From the NCBI RefSeq assembly GCF_038502225.1, contig NC_091372.1, forward strand, positions 8,882,024-8,946,023: 64,000 nt of DNA, in the 5' to 3' direction. The DNA is from Cherax quadricarinatus. Lineage: Eukaryota; Arthropoda; Malacostraca; Decapoda; Parastacidae. The notes beneath the pieces are model-generated. The model had not been told where the DNA came from and made no database searches. It worked only from the letters and a program-made list of their open reading frames with translations. Both the position numbers and the translations under genes were made by a program. Below are positions 42,428 to 53,749 of this stretch, piece after piece. Positions within the stretch are counted from its first letter, which is position 1; every line of letters starts with the position of its first letter.

Positions 42428-42610
42428 ATGCAATAAGATCACAGTAAACAGGTGATTTCACAGTATGCAAAACAACCACTGTGAAAAATAGTGAACTTCC
42501 TAGCGCTTTTGTGATTTCTCACATTATCAAGGAACAGTTCCCTGATAATGTGAGAAATCACGAAAGCGCTTGGAAGTTCACTATTTTTTCACAGTGGTTG
42601 TTTTGCAAGT
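42428..42610 (+). repeat. Long palindrome with hammerhead-like core (Penelope-like end)
   Basis: The arms 42,466-42,535 and 42,537-42,607 are about 70 bases each, almost perfectly complementary, with a one-base spacer. The right arm reads CCTGATAA, GTGA-GAAA-TCAC (perfect 4-bp stem, 42,550-42,561), GAAA, GCGCTTGG. This is a hammerhead-like order with G to A in the first box. The left extension (42,431-42,465) matches, inverted, the sequence following the foldback at 46,712-46,842, so both belong to one family. Confidence 0.75.
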
Positions 42611-42816
42611 GTTAAATAAGGCATAATCATTGTACTTATGTGTACCTATCCAGAGGGTGGTAGTCAAAGGATCACAGAGGTACATAATGGGTCCAGGGAC
42701 TGTACCTCAACATTACAGAGGTACATAATGGGCCCAGAGAATGGACCCCCAAAGTTTTAATAACTAAATAAGTTAGTGTTAATGAGTTATTTAAATGTTA
42801 ATATCTAATCAAGCAT
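42611..42816. other. No gene seen
   Basis: It contains a short tandem duplication (GGTACATAATGGG(T/C)CCAG) at about 42,679-42,740 and nothing else supported. Confidence 0.5.
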
Positions 42817-43065
42817 GTCAATAAATTAGAGAAAGTGCAAAGGTTTGCAACAAGACTAGTCCCAGAGCTACGGGGAATGTCCAACGAAGAAAGGTTAAGG
42901 GAAATTGGCCTGACGACACTGGAAGACAGGAGGGTCAGGGGAGACATGATAACGACACATAAAATACTGCAAAGAATTGACAAGGTGGAAAGAGACAGGA
43001 TGTTCCAGAGACTGGACACAGACACAAGAGGTCACAATTGGAAGTTGAAGACTCCTGCGAGTCAA
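42817..43065 (+). pseudogene. LINE reverse transcriptase C-terminal fragment (third CR1-like type)
   Basis: The frame reads NKLEKVQRFATRLVPEL, NEERLREIGLTTLEDRRVRGD and MITTHKIL. This is the thumb/C-terminal (E/N)VQRR.TR...L..L..RR.RGDMI block shared by CR1-like LINEs, but it differs from families A and B. No catalytic motif is included. It is a short relic of about 80 codons. Confidence 0.75.
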
Positions 43066-43260
43066 AGGGGAAAAGGGTGCGCCTTATATGTCGGAATATA
43101 CGGTAAATGGTCTTCTACTGGCATTTTTTTTGTTACTAATGGTTGCTAGATGTTTTTTTCTTGTTTGTTTCCAAGAATTCGTCACAATTTGTATTCTATA
43201 TGTGGACTGATTTCGCTTTCTAGCATTTCCATTATCTTATTTTTAAGTTATAGTTGTTTA

Positions 43261-43264
<4 letters not shown>

Positions 43265-43317
<53 letters not shown>
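43265..43317. repeat. (GT)n microsatellite
   Basis: About 26 GT units, followed to about 43,465 by a degenerate GTGTATG-rich stretch. Confidence 0.95.
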
Positions 43318-43319
<2 letters not shown>

Positions 43320-43465
43320 TGGGTATGCTTGTGTATTATGTACGTATGTATACATTGTGTGCATATTGCGTATGAGTGTGCATTATGCATGTGTGTGTAT
43401 GTGTATTGTAACTGTGTATGTATATCTGTTTATTGTATTTGTGTGTATGTATGTTTGTGTATTGT

Positions 43466-44500
43466 ATAAGTTAAGAGACAACACAATAAGTGTCAGGGGC
43501 CCAAGTCTGTTCAACTGCCTCCTTGCATACATGAAGGGGATTACCAATAGACCCTTGGCTGTCTTTAAGAGCCCTGGCTGTCTTCAAGAGCCCTGGCTGT
43601 CTTCAAGAGCCCTGGCTGTCTTCAAGACCTCTGGCTGCCTTCAAGACTCCTGTCTGTCTTCAAGATCCCTGGTTGTCTTCAAAACCCTTGGCTGTCTTCA
43701 AGAGCCCTGGCTGTCTTCAAGACCCCTGGCTGTCTTCAAGACCTCTGGCTGTCTTCAAGACCCCTGGCTGTCATCAAGACTCCTGGCTGTCTTCAAGACC
43801 TCTGGCTATCTTCAAGACCCCTGGCTGTCTTCAAGACCTCTGACTGTCTTCAAGACCTCTGGCTGTCTTCAAGACCTCTGGCTGTCTTCAAGACCTCTGG
43901 GTGTCTTAAAGACCCCCTGGCTGTCTTCAAGAACCCTGGCTGTCTTCAAGATCCCTGGCTGTCTTCAAGACCCCTGGCTGTCTTCAAGACCTCTGGCTGT
44001 CTTCAAGATCCCTGGCTGTCTTCAAGACCTCTGGCTGTCTTCAAGACCCCTGGCTGTCTTCAAGACCCCTGGCTGTCTTCAAGACCTCTGGCTGTCTTCA
44101 AGACCCCTGGCTGTCATCAAGACCCCTGGCTGTCTTCAAGACCTCTGGCTGTCTTCAAGACCCCTGGCTGTCTTCAAGACCCCTGGCTGTCTTTAAGACC
44201 CCTGGATGTCTTCAAGACCTCTGGCTGTCTTCAAGACCCCTGGCTGTCTTCAAGATCCCTGGCTGTCTTCAAGATCCCTGGCTGTCTTCAAGACCCCTGG
44301 CTGTCTTCAAGACCCTTGGCTGTCTTCAAGAAGGAGCTGGACATACACCTAAACTCAGTACCTGACCAGCCGGGCTGTCGTTCCTATGTTGGTTCACGTG
44401 CGGCCAGCAGTAACAGCCTGGTTGATCAGGTCCTGATCCACCGCTAGGCCTGGTCATGGACCGGACTGCGGGGGCGCTGACCCCCGGAACACCTCCAGGT
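43466..44500 (+). mobile_element. LINE-A 3' part containing an expanded minisatellite
   Basis: Bases 43,466-43,558 match LINE-A from LRD(N/H)TISVRGP to NRPLAVFK. The array then intervenes, and from 44,328 the LINE resumes with KELDIHLNSVPDQPGCRSYV and the 3' stem-loop to about 44,498. Outside the array the two flanks are contiguous in the reference copy (34,888-34,993 and 34,994-35,160). Confidence 0.85.
43555..44328 (+). repeat. 19-bp minisatellite grown from LINE-A codons
   Basis: The unit AGACCCCTGGCTGTCTTCA (19 bp) is present about 41 times, with CCCC, CCTC, TCCC or GCCC variants. It equals the LINE-A codons RPLAVF plus one base. Because 19 is not a multiple of three, successive copies rotate through all three frames. 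None contains a stop, so a 348-residue open frame spans the array without being a gene. Confidence 0.9.
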
Positions 44501-44940
44501 ATATGTGTGTGTGCGCATGTATTATGTAATGGTGAATTCACGCACATGTGTACGTATTTCCGTGCGCTAAAGTATACGCATGTACGTATTTTTTTGTCTG
44601 TGCATGCGTATGTGTACACGTCCAGATATATATGCACTGTACGTATCTGAGAGCGTACAGACATTATATCACTCAACATGGTCCCTACGGGCTTAGCGCA
44701 TATATAACCAAATTCTCAAGTATAACAATGTAATTTTATGAGAGCGCTAAATTCAAACCGGTTATATAGCACGAATGGCAAGAGTTGTGCCACAAGTATA
44801 CTCACGACGGAGCGGAGGGTCGAGCCTGTACCACTCCCAGCACCGCTTTGACTCACATCATGACGTTCAAGTGTGAGCAAGGTGATAATTCTGAAGGGAG
44901 GTCAAGGGGAAAATAGGTCAGCGTGTAAAGGGGCTGTGGT
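44501..44940. other. No gene seen
   Basis: A stretch rich in TGTGTAC-like words is followed by the phrase CCCTACGGGCTTAGCGCATA near 44,683, which resembles the dispersed-repeat tail at 25,480-25,505. No gene is supported. Confidence 0.4.
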
Positions 44941-46390
44941 GGTGTTCTGAGCACCAGGAAACACTGCAAGTGTCTCTCTCCTGTGTTCTGACCGCCAGGA
45001 AACGCGATGTCTCTCTCTTGTGTTTTGACCGCCACGAAACACGTCAAGTGTCTCTCCCCTATGTTTTGACCGCCACGAAACACGACAAGCGTCTCTCTCC
45101 TGTGTTCTGACCGCCAGGAAACACAAGTGTCTCTCTCCTGTGTTCTGACCGCCAGGAAACACGACAAGCGCCTCTCTCCTGCGTTCTGAAGGCCAGGAAA
45201 CACAACAAGTGTCTCTTCCCTATGTTTTGACCGCCAGGAAACACGACAAGTGTCTCTCTTCTGTGTTTAGACCGCCAGGAAACACAAGTGTCTCTCTCCT
45301 GTGTTCTGACCGCCAGGAAACACGACAAGTGTCTTTTCCCTATGTTTTGACCTCCAGGAAACACGATAAGTGTTTCTCTCCTGTGTTCTGACCGCCAGGA
45401 AACAGTGTTTCTCCCCTGTGTTTTAACCGCCAGGAAACACTAGCGTTTCTCCCCTGTGTTTTAACCGCCAGGAAACACAAGTGTCTCTTCCCTGTGTTTT
45501 GACAGCCAGGAAACACGAAAAGTGTCTTTTCCCTATGTTTTGACCGCCAGGAAACACGATAAGTGTTTCTCCCCTGTGTTTTGACCTCCAGGAAACACGA
45601 CAAGTGTCTCTCTCCTGTGTTCTGACCGCCAGGAAACACGACAAGTGTCTTTTCCCTATGTTTTGACCGCCAGGAAACACGATAAGTGTTTCTCTCCTGT
45701 GTTTTGACCTCCAGGAAACACGACAAGTGTCTCTCTCCTGTGTTCTGACCGCCAGGAAACACGACAAGTGTCTTTTCCCTATGTTTTGACCGCCAGGAAA
45801 CACGATAAGTGTTTCTCCCCTGTGTTTTGACCTCCGGGAAACACGACAAGTGTCTCTCTCCTGTGTTCTGACCGCCAGGAAACACGATAAGTGTTTCTTC
45901 CCTGTGTTTTGACCTCCAGGAAACACGACAAGTGTCTCTCTCCTGTGTTCTGACCGCCAGGAAACACGATAAGTGTTTCTTCCCTGTGTTTTGACCTCCA
46001 GGAAACACGACAAGTGTCTCTCTCCTGTATTCTGACCGCCGGGAAACACGACAAGTGTCTCTTCCCTATGTTTTGACCGCCAGGAAACACAACAAATGTT
46101 TCTCCCCTGTGTTTTGACCACCAGGAAACACAAGTATTTCTCCCCTGTGTTTTAACGGCCAGGAAACACTAGTTTTTCTCCCCTGTGTTTTAACCGCCAG
46201 GAAACACGACAAGTGTCTCTCCCCTGTGTTCTGACCGCCAGGAAACACGACAAGTGTCTCTTTCCTGTGTTATGATCGCCAGGAAACACGACAAGTGTCT
46301 CTCCCTTGTGTGTGTTTTAACCGCCAGGAAACACAAGTGTCTCTCTCCTGTGTTCTGACCAAGAAACACAAATGTCTCTCCTAACAAGGG
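44941..46390 (+). repeat. 41-bp satellite with higher-order structure
   Basis: The unit TGTTCTGACCGCCAGGAAAC plus ACGACAAGTGTCTCTCTCCTG is present about 35 times. Between about 45,570 and 46,060 a trimer of unit types recurs (CTCTCTCCTG, CTTTTCCCTA, TTTCTCCCCTG endings with GACCGCC or GACCTCC). The minus-strand frames of 200-236 residues are artefacts of the array. Confidence 0.95.
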
Positions 46391-46575
46391 TCTATTGTCA
46401 GGTAATGGCCAGCAACTCACTGGTTAAGCAACTGCTGTCGTACCTGTGCTCGGCAGCAGTGACCAAACGTCCACTACCACTCCAGTCAAGAATATTTTAA
46501 TACCTAAAACAGTGATTAAAGTCAACTATCAGTGTACGTACACTGACAGATACACACCTCTAGGTGTATATGTTG

Positions 46576-46842
<267 letters not shown>

Positions 46843-46874
46843 ATTCCGAAATCACCTGTTTACTGTGATCTTAT

Positions 46875-47373
<499 letters not shown>

Positions 47374-47410
47374 TATATAAATGAGGAGCGGGAAGAGTTT
47401 ACTGTCAGTC
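47374..47410 (+). promoter_or_regulatory. TATA box and initiator of the cuticle-protein gene
   Basis: TATATAAA occupies 47,374-47,381. TCAGTC, a match to the arthropod initiator TCAGT, occupies 47,405-47,410, placing the start on A at 47,407, 33 bases after the first T of the TATA box. The first ATG follows 21 bases later. The spacing supports a focused promoter with a very short 5' UTR. Confidence 0.8.
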
Positions 47411-47427
47411 TTCTCTGTTGCCTCGCG

Positions 47428-48373
47428 ATGAACACATTAGTAAGATTATTCCCATTTTTCTTGATTATCTTAGCCGTGGGGCAGAACTTAGCACATTATG
47501 GGTTCTGGTATAAACATTGATGAGAAATACTCACAAACTGGTCTAGAAAGACACGTTAACAAACATTAGGAACATATTAGAAAACACTTTGGTCCTGGGA
47601 CCTTGAGCACTTCTAACACAGTATGTATAGGTGGAGAGTGAGGTGTGAGTGATACATGGTGACCTGACCTCATTCTCTGCCTGTCCTCATCCCAACATGG
47701 CGCTCTTCAGGTCACCAAGCGTCACTCACACCTCACTCTACACCCATATATACTGTCTTAAACCTCTGTATGTTAGAAGTGATCAAGGTCCCAGGACCAA
47801 GACGTTTTCTTAATAAATATGTCGTAGTGTTTGCCTACGTGTTTTTCTAAACACAAATGGGTCCTTCAGTATCCGGGAATGAGAGGTAATGAGGTGTGAC
47901 CCTAGTAATGGGAAGGCAGTTCTAATTTCATGGGGCATCTGCCCTTCGCCAGTACTAAGGGTACATGAGAACATAAGAAAGGAGGAACACTGCAGCAGGC
48001 CTACTGGCCTATACTAGGCAGGTCTTACCCAAACACACCAACCTTACGTACATATTTAGTTATATATATTAGTATACGTCTGCATATCTCCTGACCCTAG
48101 AAGCTCATTGTAATTACAACATATTCTGTCTCGCGAAATCGTTCTAACACGATTTCCAACAAATCTTGAAATGGGTGGGGCTTGTACCCAGTGAATTTTC
48201 AGACTCACTTGCCATGGGTTCAACCCCTACCCGTTCCGTGGTTTGTGATAAATTCTGATTATTCTAGGTGAAGAGATATCTTCCTCGCCATAAGAGAACG
48301 GAGGATCAAGCCTCCACCACTCCTTGTGCTCAATTTCACACACTATTTCACAGTAAAAATATTTATTATTATA

Positions 48374-48405
<32 letters not shown>

Positions 48406-49607
48406 AGGTACTGTTCCTGGTGGGTGTGCTGGCTGTGGTTTGGGCAGACAAGGCTCCTGCAGTGTCCTACGGTCCACCTCCCTCAGCGTCCTACGGACCT
48501 CCTCAGGTAGGTACCTTTGTTAGTGTAAACAGAATACAAGTCACGGTACGTAAATATAACTTCCAATGTGTGGTTCAGCTGTGACTGCTGTTGATAATGG
48601 ATTAGCGATGACAGTTTACTTCTCCGATGTTTACATGAGGCGTTGTGGGTAGGATAATAACAATGGAGTAGAGCTGAGTAAGCTTTTATGAAGGTAACGG
48701 TAACAGGGATGAGCTTGGGAAAGCTTAGCTTTGAGCGATGCATTAACTAAAAGCTTGATCGGCTGTGAGTGTCGCTGCGTTAACCTAGTCGTACTTTTCT
48801 CAGTTTGATAAAGCTATAAACAGAGCGGTTCCTCAGCCATGCAGCATATATGGTTGAAGAACCGACAGGATAATGACACAGACACTTGTTCACAAGTGTC
48901 TATTTCATTACATATGGATGAGTTTACCTAAGAAATCATTGTCCTCTGTATCAGTACACTAAGATTTTCACATCCTTCAGGTGCCAGTTCGCAAAACCTC
49001 CGAAGAAGTCTTCGAACCGGCCAAGTATGGCTACGGGTACACGGTCCAAGACGGGGAGACCAGCAACGACTTCGCCCACCAAGAAGATCGCGAAGATGAG
49101 AACACTAAAGGGTCGTACAGCGTTCAGCTCCCCGACGGTCGTCGGCAGATTGTGTCGTACTATGTGGATGGTGATTCCGGTTACGTTGTTGACGTGAAGT
49201 ACGAGGGAGAGGCTCGCTACCCTGACTCCAGTGAGATTAGATCCTACGAACCTCCCAGACCTCGCTATTCTGCACCTAAGAAGGATGATTCAAAGGAGGT
49301 CGTTCCCGTGTACGTTCCACCAAGGCCCCGGTACACTGCCCCTAAGAAGGAATCAGAGGAGGCTGTCCCCGTGTACACTCCACCAAGGACTCAGCATTTC
49401 GCTCCTCAGCAGGATGATTCCGAGGAAGAGGCCCCCGTGTACACTCCACCAAGGACTCAGTATTTCGCTCCTCAGCAGGATGATTCCGAGGAAGAGGCCC
49501 CCGTGTACACCCCACCCAGACCCCGCTACTCAGAACCCCAGGAAGAATCAGACGAAGTACTCCCCGTGTACGGTCCACCCAGTCGATCATACGGCATCCC
49601 CGAGTAA
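47428..49607 (+). CDS. Cuticle protein with RR-type chitin-binding domain (pro-resilin-like)
   Basis: Three exons fit together in phase 0: 47,428-47,439 (ATG AAC ACA TTA, then GTAAGA donor), 48,408-48,506 (AG acceptor, GTAGGT donor) and 48,981-49,607 (CAG acceptor, stop TAA). The product is 245 residues. Residues 1-17 form a signal peptide ending VVWA, predicted cut before DKAP. Residues 53-118 are the Rebers-Riddiford domain (YGYGY, GSYSVQLPDGRRQ, YYVDGDSGY, YEGEARYP), which binds chitin in the exoskeleton. Residues from about 124 form five and a half copies of a 22-residue Pro/Tyr/Glu-rich repeat (PPRxxxxAP...PVY), plausibly an extensible or cross-linking segment. A first intron four codons into the signal peptide is typical of arthropod cuticle genes. 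The YVDGDSGY variant of the RR-1 consensus is common in decapod pro-resilin-like proteins. The exon structure is inferred from sequence only. Confidence 0.9.
47567..47835. repeat. Foldback element in intron 1
   Basis: The left arm (47,569-47,650: ATTAGAAAACAC, GGTCCTGGGACCTTGAGCAC, GAGTGAGGTGTGAGTGA) is complementary to the right arm (47,725-47,830). In the right arm GTGATCA, a perfect 5-bp stem GGTCC-CA-GGACC, and AAGACG follow in an order reminiscent of a decayed hammerhead core. Confidence 0.7.
47966..48040 (-). mobile_element. LINE-B 3'-tail fragment in intron 1
   Basis: Inverted match to the LINE-B 3' UTR end: AGAACATAAGAAAGGAGGAA, CACTGCAGCAGGCCTACTGG, CCTATACTAGGCAGGTC. It is a very short truncated insertion. 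Confidence 0.75.
48507..48980 (+). other. Intron 2 of the cuticle gene
   Basis: The 474-bp intron begins GTAGGT and ends TTTTCACATCCTTCAG, a good pyrimidine tract and acceptor. I see no repeat or gene inside it. Confidence 0.8.
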
Positions 49608-49839
49608 TCAGTGATCATTCCACCCTCTAACAGCTAGATATAGCAATATTATATTTATGAGGAGGCTCTAAGCACGTAGGGGTCACACAGCGCCCGAGGA
49701 ATGGGAGTCAATCGGGTTTCTTGCAAGAGACTGGTAGATCCTGTTCTTAAAACCTTACCCCAAGAACGACACAAGACATCCTGGCGCATCCTGCCATCAG
49801 GCAGGATGTGTCAACTTATTAATAGTATTCCCTCATCTT
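49608..49839 (+). other. 3' flank of the cuticle gene
   Basis: No AATAAA occurs between the stop codon and the tandem array, so the polyadenylation site is unknown; AATATTATATTTA near 49,646 is the closest AT-rich candidate. A perfect 9-bp hairpin with a 4-base loop lies at 49,787-49,808 (CATCCTGCC-ATCA-GGCAGGATG). Confidence 0.5.
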
Positions 49840-50085
49840 TTGCCTCATATCTCGCCTATCCTACCTCATATCTCGCCTATCCTGCCTCATATCTCGCCTA
49901 TCTTGCCTCCTATCTCGCCCATCCTGCCTCATATCTCGCCCATCCTGCCTCATATCTCGCCTATCCTGCCTCATATCTCGCCTATCCTGCCTCATATCTC
50001 GCCTATCCTGCCTCATATCTCGCCTATCCTGCCTCATATCTCGCCTATCCTGCCTCATATCCTGCTTCATCTCCCTCAGATCTTG
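49840..50085 (+). repeat. 21-bp minisatellite, array 1
   Basis: The unit CCTCATATCTCGCCTATCCTG is present about 12 times. The same unit, mostly with TTGTC instead of TCGCC, makes the larger array at 53.75-55.40 kb. Confidence 0.95.
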
Positions 50086-50162
50086 TCTATTCTTCCTCCC
50101 CTTTGAAAAGTAAACTTTTCTTTACATACTTGTATATTCTGTGATCTTAATTTACTGTATGC

Positions 50163-50555
<393 letters not shown>

Positions 50556-52435
50556 TCACACTGGAGAACACAGCCTCACACCTCATCTTGGTCACACTGG
50601 AGAACACAGCCTCACACCTCATCTTGGTCACACTGGAGAACACAGCCTCACACCTCATCTTGGTCACACAGGAGAACACAGCCTCACACCTCATCTTGGT
50701 CACACTGGAGAACACAGCCTCACACCTCATCTTGGTCACACTGGAGAACACAGCCTCACACCTCATCTTGGTCACACTGGAGAACACAGCCTCACACCTC
50801 ATCTTGGCCACACTGGAGAACACAGCCTCACACCTCATCTTGGTCACATTGGAGAACACAGCCTCACACCTCATCTTGGTCACACTGGAGAACACAGCCT
50901 CACACCTCATCTTGGTCACACTGGAGAACACAGCCTCACACCTCATCTTGGTCACACTGGAGAACACAGCCTCACACCTCATCTTGGTCACACTGGAGAA
51001 CACAGCCTCACACCTCGTCTTGGTCACACTGGAGAACACAGCCTCACACCTCATCTTGGTCACACTGGAGAACACAGCCTCACACCTCATCTTGGCCATA
51101 CTGGAGAACACAGCCTCACACCTCATCTTGGTCACACTGGAGAACACAGCCTCACACCTCATCTTGGTCACACTGGAGAACACAGCCTCACACCTCGTCT
51201 TGGTCACACTGGAGAACACAGCCTCACTCCTCGTCTTGGTCACACTGGAGAACACAGCCTCACACCTCATCTTGGCCACACTGGAGAACACAGCCTCATA
51301 CCTCATCTTGGTCACACTGGAGAACACAGCCTCACACCTCGTCTTGGTCACACTGGAGAACACAGCCTCACACCTCGTCTTGGTCACACTGGAGAACACA
51401 GCCTCACACCTCGTCTTGGCCACACTGGAGAACACAGCCTCACACCTCATCTTGGCCACGCTGGAGAACACAGCCTCACACCTCATCTTGGTCACACTGG
51501 AGAACACAGCCTCACACCTCATCTTGGTCACACTGGAGAACACAGCCTCACACCTCATCTTGGCCACACTGGAGAACACAGCCTCACACCTAATCTTGGT
51601 CACACTGGAGAACACAGCCTCACACCTCATTTTGGCCACACAGGAGAACACAGCCTCACACCTCATCTTGGTCACACAGGAGAACACAGCCTCACACCTC
51701 ATCTTGGTCACACTGGAGAACACAGCCTCACACCTCATCTTGGTCACACTGGAGAACACAGCCTCACACATCATCTTGGCCACACTGGAGAACACAGCCT
51801 CACACCTCATCTTGGTCACACTGGAGAACACAGCCTCACACCTCATCTTGGTCACACTGGAGAACACAGCCTCACACCTCATCTTGGTCACACTGGAGAA
51901 CACAGCCTCACACCTCATCTTGGTGACACAGGAGAACACAGCCTCACACCTCATCTTGGCCACACTGGAGAACACAGCCTCACACCTCATCTTGGTCACA
52001 CTGGAGAACACAGCCTCACACCTCATCTTGGTCACACTGGAGAACACAGCCTCACACCTCATCTTGGCCACACTGGAGAACACAGCCTCACACCTCATCT
52101 TGGTCACACTGGAGAACACAGCCTCACCCCTCATCTTGGTCACACTGGAGAACACAGCCTCACGCCTCATCTTGGCCACACTGGAGAACACAGCCTCACG
52201 CCTCATCTTGGCCACATTGGAGAACACAGCCTCACACCTCATCTTGGTCACACTGGAGAACACAGCCTCACACCTCATCTTGGTCACACTGGAGAACACA
52301 GCCTCACACCTCATCTTGGTGACACAGGAGAACACAGCCTCACACCTCATCTTGGTGACACAGGAGAACACAGCCTCACACCTCATCTTGGTCACACAGG
52401 AGAACACAGCCTCACACCTCATCTCATTACTCATC
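50556..52435 (+). repeat. 36-bp satellite
   Basis: The unit TTGGTCACACTGGAGAACAC plus AGCCTCACACCTCATC is present about 52 times with only a few percent variation. The unit is exactly 12 codons without a stop on either strand. Both strands therefore carry frames of more than 650 residues (LVTLENTASHLI and MRCEAVFSSVTK repeats). No signal peptide, domain or conservation pattern supports a gene. Confidence 0.95.
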
Positions 52436-52477
52436 TTTGGTATGAGTTAAATATGCTTCATTAGTTACCTGAGGCCG

Positions 52478-53250
52478 GTTAGGTTAGGTTAGGTTAGGTT
52501 AGGTGAGGTTAGGTTAGGTTAGGTTAGGTTAGGTTAGGTTAGGTTAGGTGAGGTTAGGTTAGGTTAGGTTAGGTTAGGTTAGGTTAGGTTAGGTGAGGTT
52601 AGGTTAGGTTAGGTTAGGTTAGGTGAGGTTAGGTTAGGTTAGGTTAGGTTAGGTGAGGTTAGGTTAGGTTAGGTTAGGTTAGGTTAGGTTAGGTTAGATT
52701 AGGTTAGGTTAGGTTACGTTACGTTACGTTACGTTAGGTGAGGTTAGGTTAGGTTAGGTGAGGTTAGGTTAGGTTAGGTTAGGTTAAGTGAGGTTAGGCT
52801 AGGTTAGGTGAGGTTAGGTGAGGTTAGGTGAGGTTAGGTTAGGTTAGGTTAGGTGAGGAGAGGTTAGGCTAGGTTAGGTTAGGTTAGGTTAGGTAAGGTT
52901 TGGTTAGGTGAGGTTAGGTTAGGTTAGGTTAGGTTAGGTTAGGTTAGGTTAGGTTAGGTTAGGTGAGGTGAGGTTAGGCTAGGTTAGGTTAGGTTAGGTT
53001 AGGTTAGGTTAGGTTAGGTTAGGTTAGGTTAGGTTAGGTTAGGTGAGGTGAGGTTAGGCTAGGTTAGGTTAGGTTAGGTTAGGTTAGGTTAGGTTAGGTG
53101 AGGTTAGGTTAGGTTAGGCTAGGTTAGGTGAGGTGAGGTTAGGCTAGGTTAGGTTAGGTTAAGTTAGGTTAGGTAAGGTTTGGTTAGGTGAGGTTAGGTT
53201 AGGTTAGGTTAGGTTAGGTTAGGTTAGGTTAGGTTAGGTTAGGTTAGGTT
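52478..53250 (+). repeat. Interstitial (TTAGG)n array
   Basis: About 154 pentamers of the arthropod telomere motif, with frequent TGAGG variants and rarer TACGT and AGGCT variants. The array is flanked on one side by the 36-bp satellite and on the other by the hairpin element, so it is internal rather than a chromosome end. Confidence 0.95.
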
Positions 53251-53400
53251 TATCAGGAAATAGGACAAGTGTTTCCTGACGCTGGTCTTAGCCATATGAT
53301 GACCCACAGCTGGAGCTTTTGGTCATCTGACCGAGGCCTTCCACTGGCTTACAATTTCACCACTTTAAAAATCATAATTATTATTATAATCATTAAATAT
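53251..53400 (+). repeat. Hairpin element fused to TTAGG, copy D
   Basis: It continues directly from the TTAGG array: TATCAGGAAATAGGACAAGT-GTTTCCTGACG (hairpin), CTGGTCTTAGCCATATGATG, GGTCATCTGACCGAGGCCTT, CCACTGGCTTAC. It ends in an AT-rich tail (ATTATTATTATAATC). Confidence 0.85.
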
Positions 53401-53749
53401 ATGAGACTGGTGATCACCTCTCCTTAGTTATGTTATTACCGTATTCTATGTCTCCAGAAATGGCTTTGGAGCCTTTGCAGATGTGGCCTTTTAATGGGGC
53501 GTTTGAAGTGCGTAATGGGTTAATAATTCCTTCCACTTAGGTAATAGGTCGGTAGACATCACCCATTCAATTATTTTCTATCCTTTTCTCATGTGAGATA
53601 AATAGGGCTGTTACCCATTCATTTCTGTCTCACTAACATGTTAGATGAGACATATATCTTAAAACTTCTCGTATTTATTTTACACTGGGCGTTATTTGTT
53701 TCTATTTGTCTCGTAATATTTCTCACTCCCTTTATTACGGAGACCTCAA
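53401..53749. other. No gene seen
   Basis: Complex sequence. A frame that opens at 53,638 is real-looking for only about 40 codons and then runs into the 21-bp array; I do not support it as a gene. Confidence 0.45.

Larger units (their letters stand above)
47440..48407 (+). other. Intron 1 of the cuticle gene, with three repeats
   Basis: This 968-bp intron holds a foldback (47,567-47,835), an inverted LINE-B 3' tail (47,966-48,040) and an (ATT)n tract at its 3' end (48,362-48,404). The acceptor AAAG sits directly after (ATT)n, so the usual pyrimidine tract is replaced by the microsatellite. Confidence 0.8.

Noticed and set aside
43150..44196. 348-residue frame with Cys/Val and LAVFK/SGCLQD repeats
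   Set aside because: It crosses (GT)n and the 19-bp minisatellite inside a LINE fragment; the frame rotates with each unit.
45340..46133. Minus frames of 222-236 residues
   Set aside because: By-products of the 41-bp satellite.
47428..47520. A 30-residue peptide gene (the ATG frame read through GTAAGA to a stop at 47,518)
   Set aside because: The start codon is better explained as the 12-nt first exon of the cuticle gene: the donor is strong and joins in phase to the signal-peptide exon. Read-through remains possible for unspliced RNA.
52478..53250. A true chromosome end
   Set aside because: More than 10 kb of other sequence follows on one side and a gene lies on the other; the array also has many TGAGG variants.
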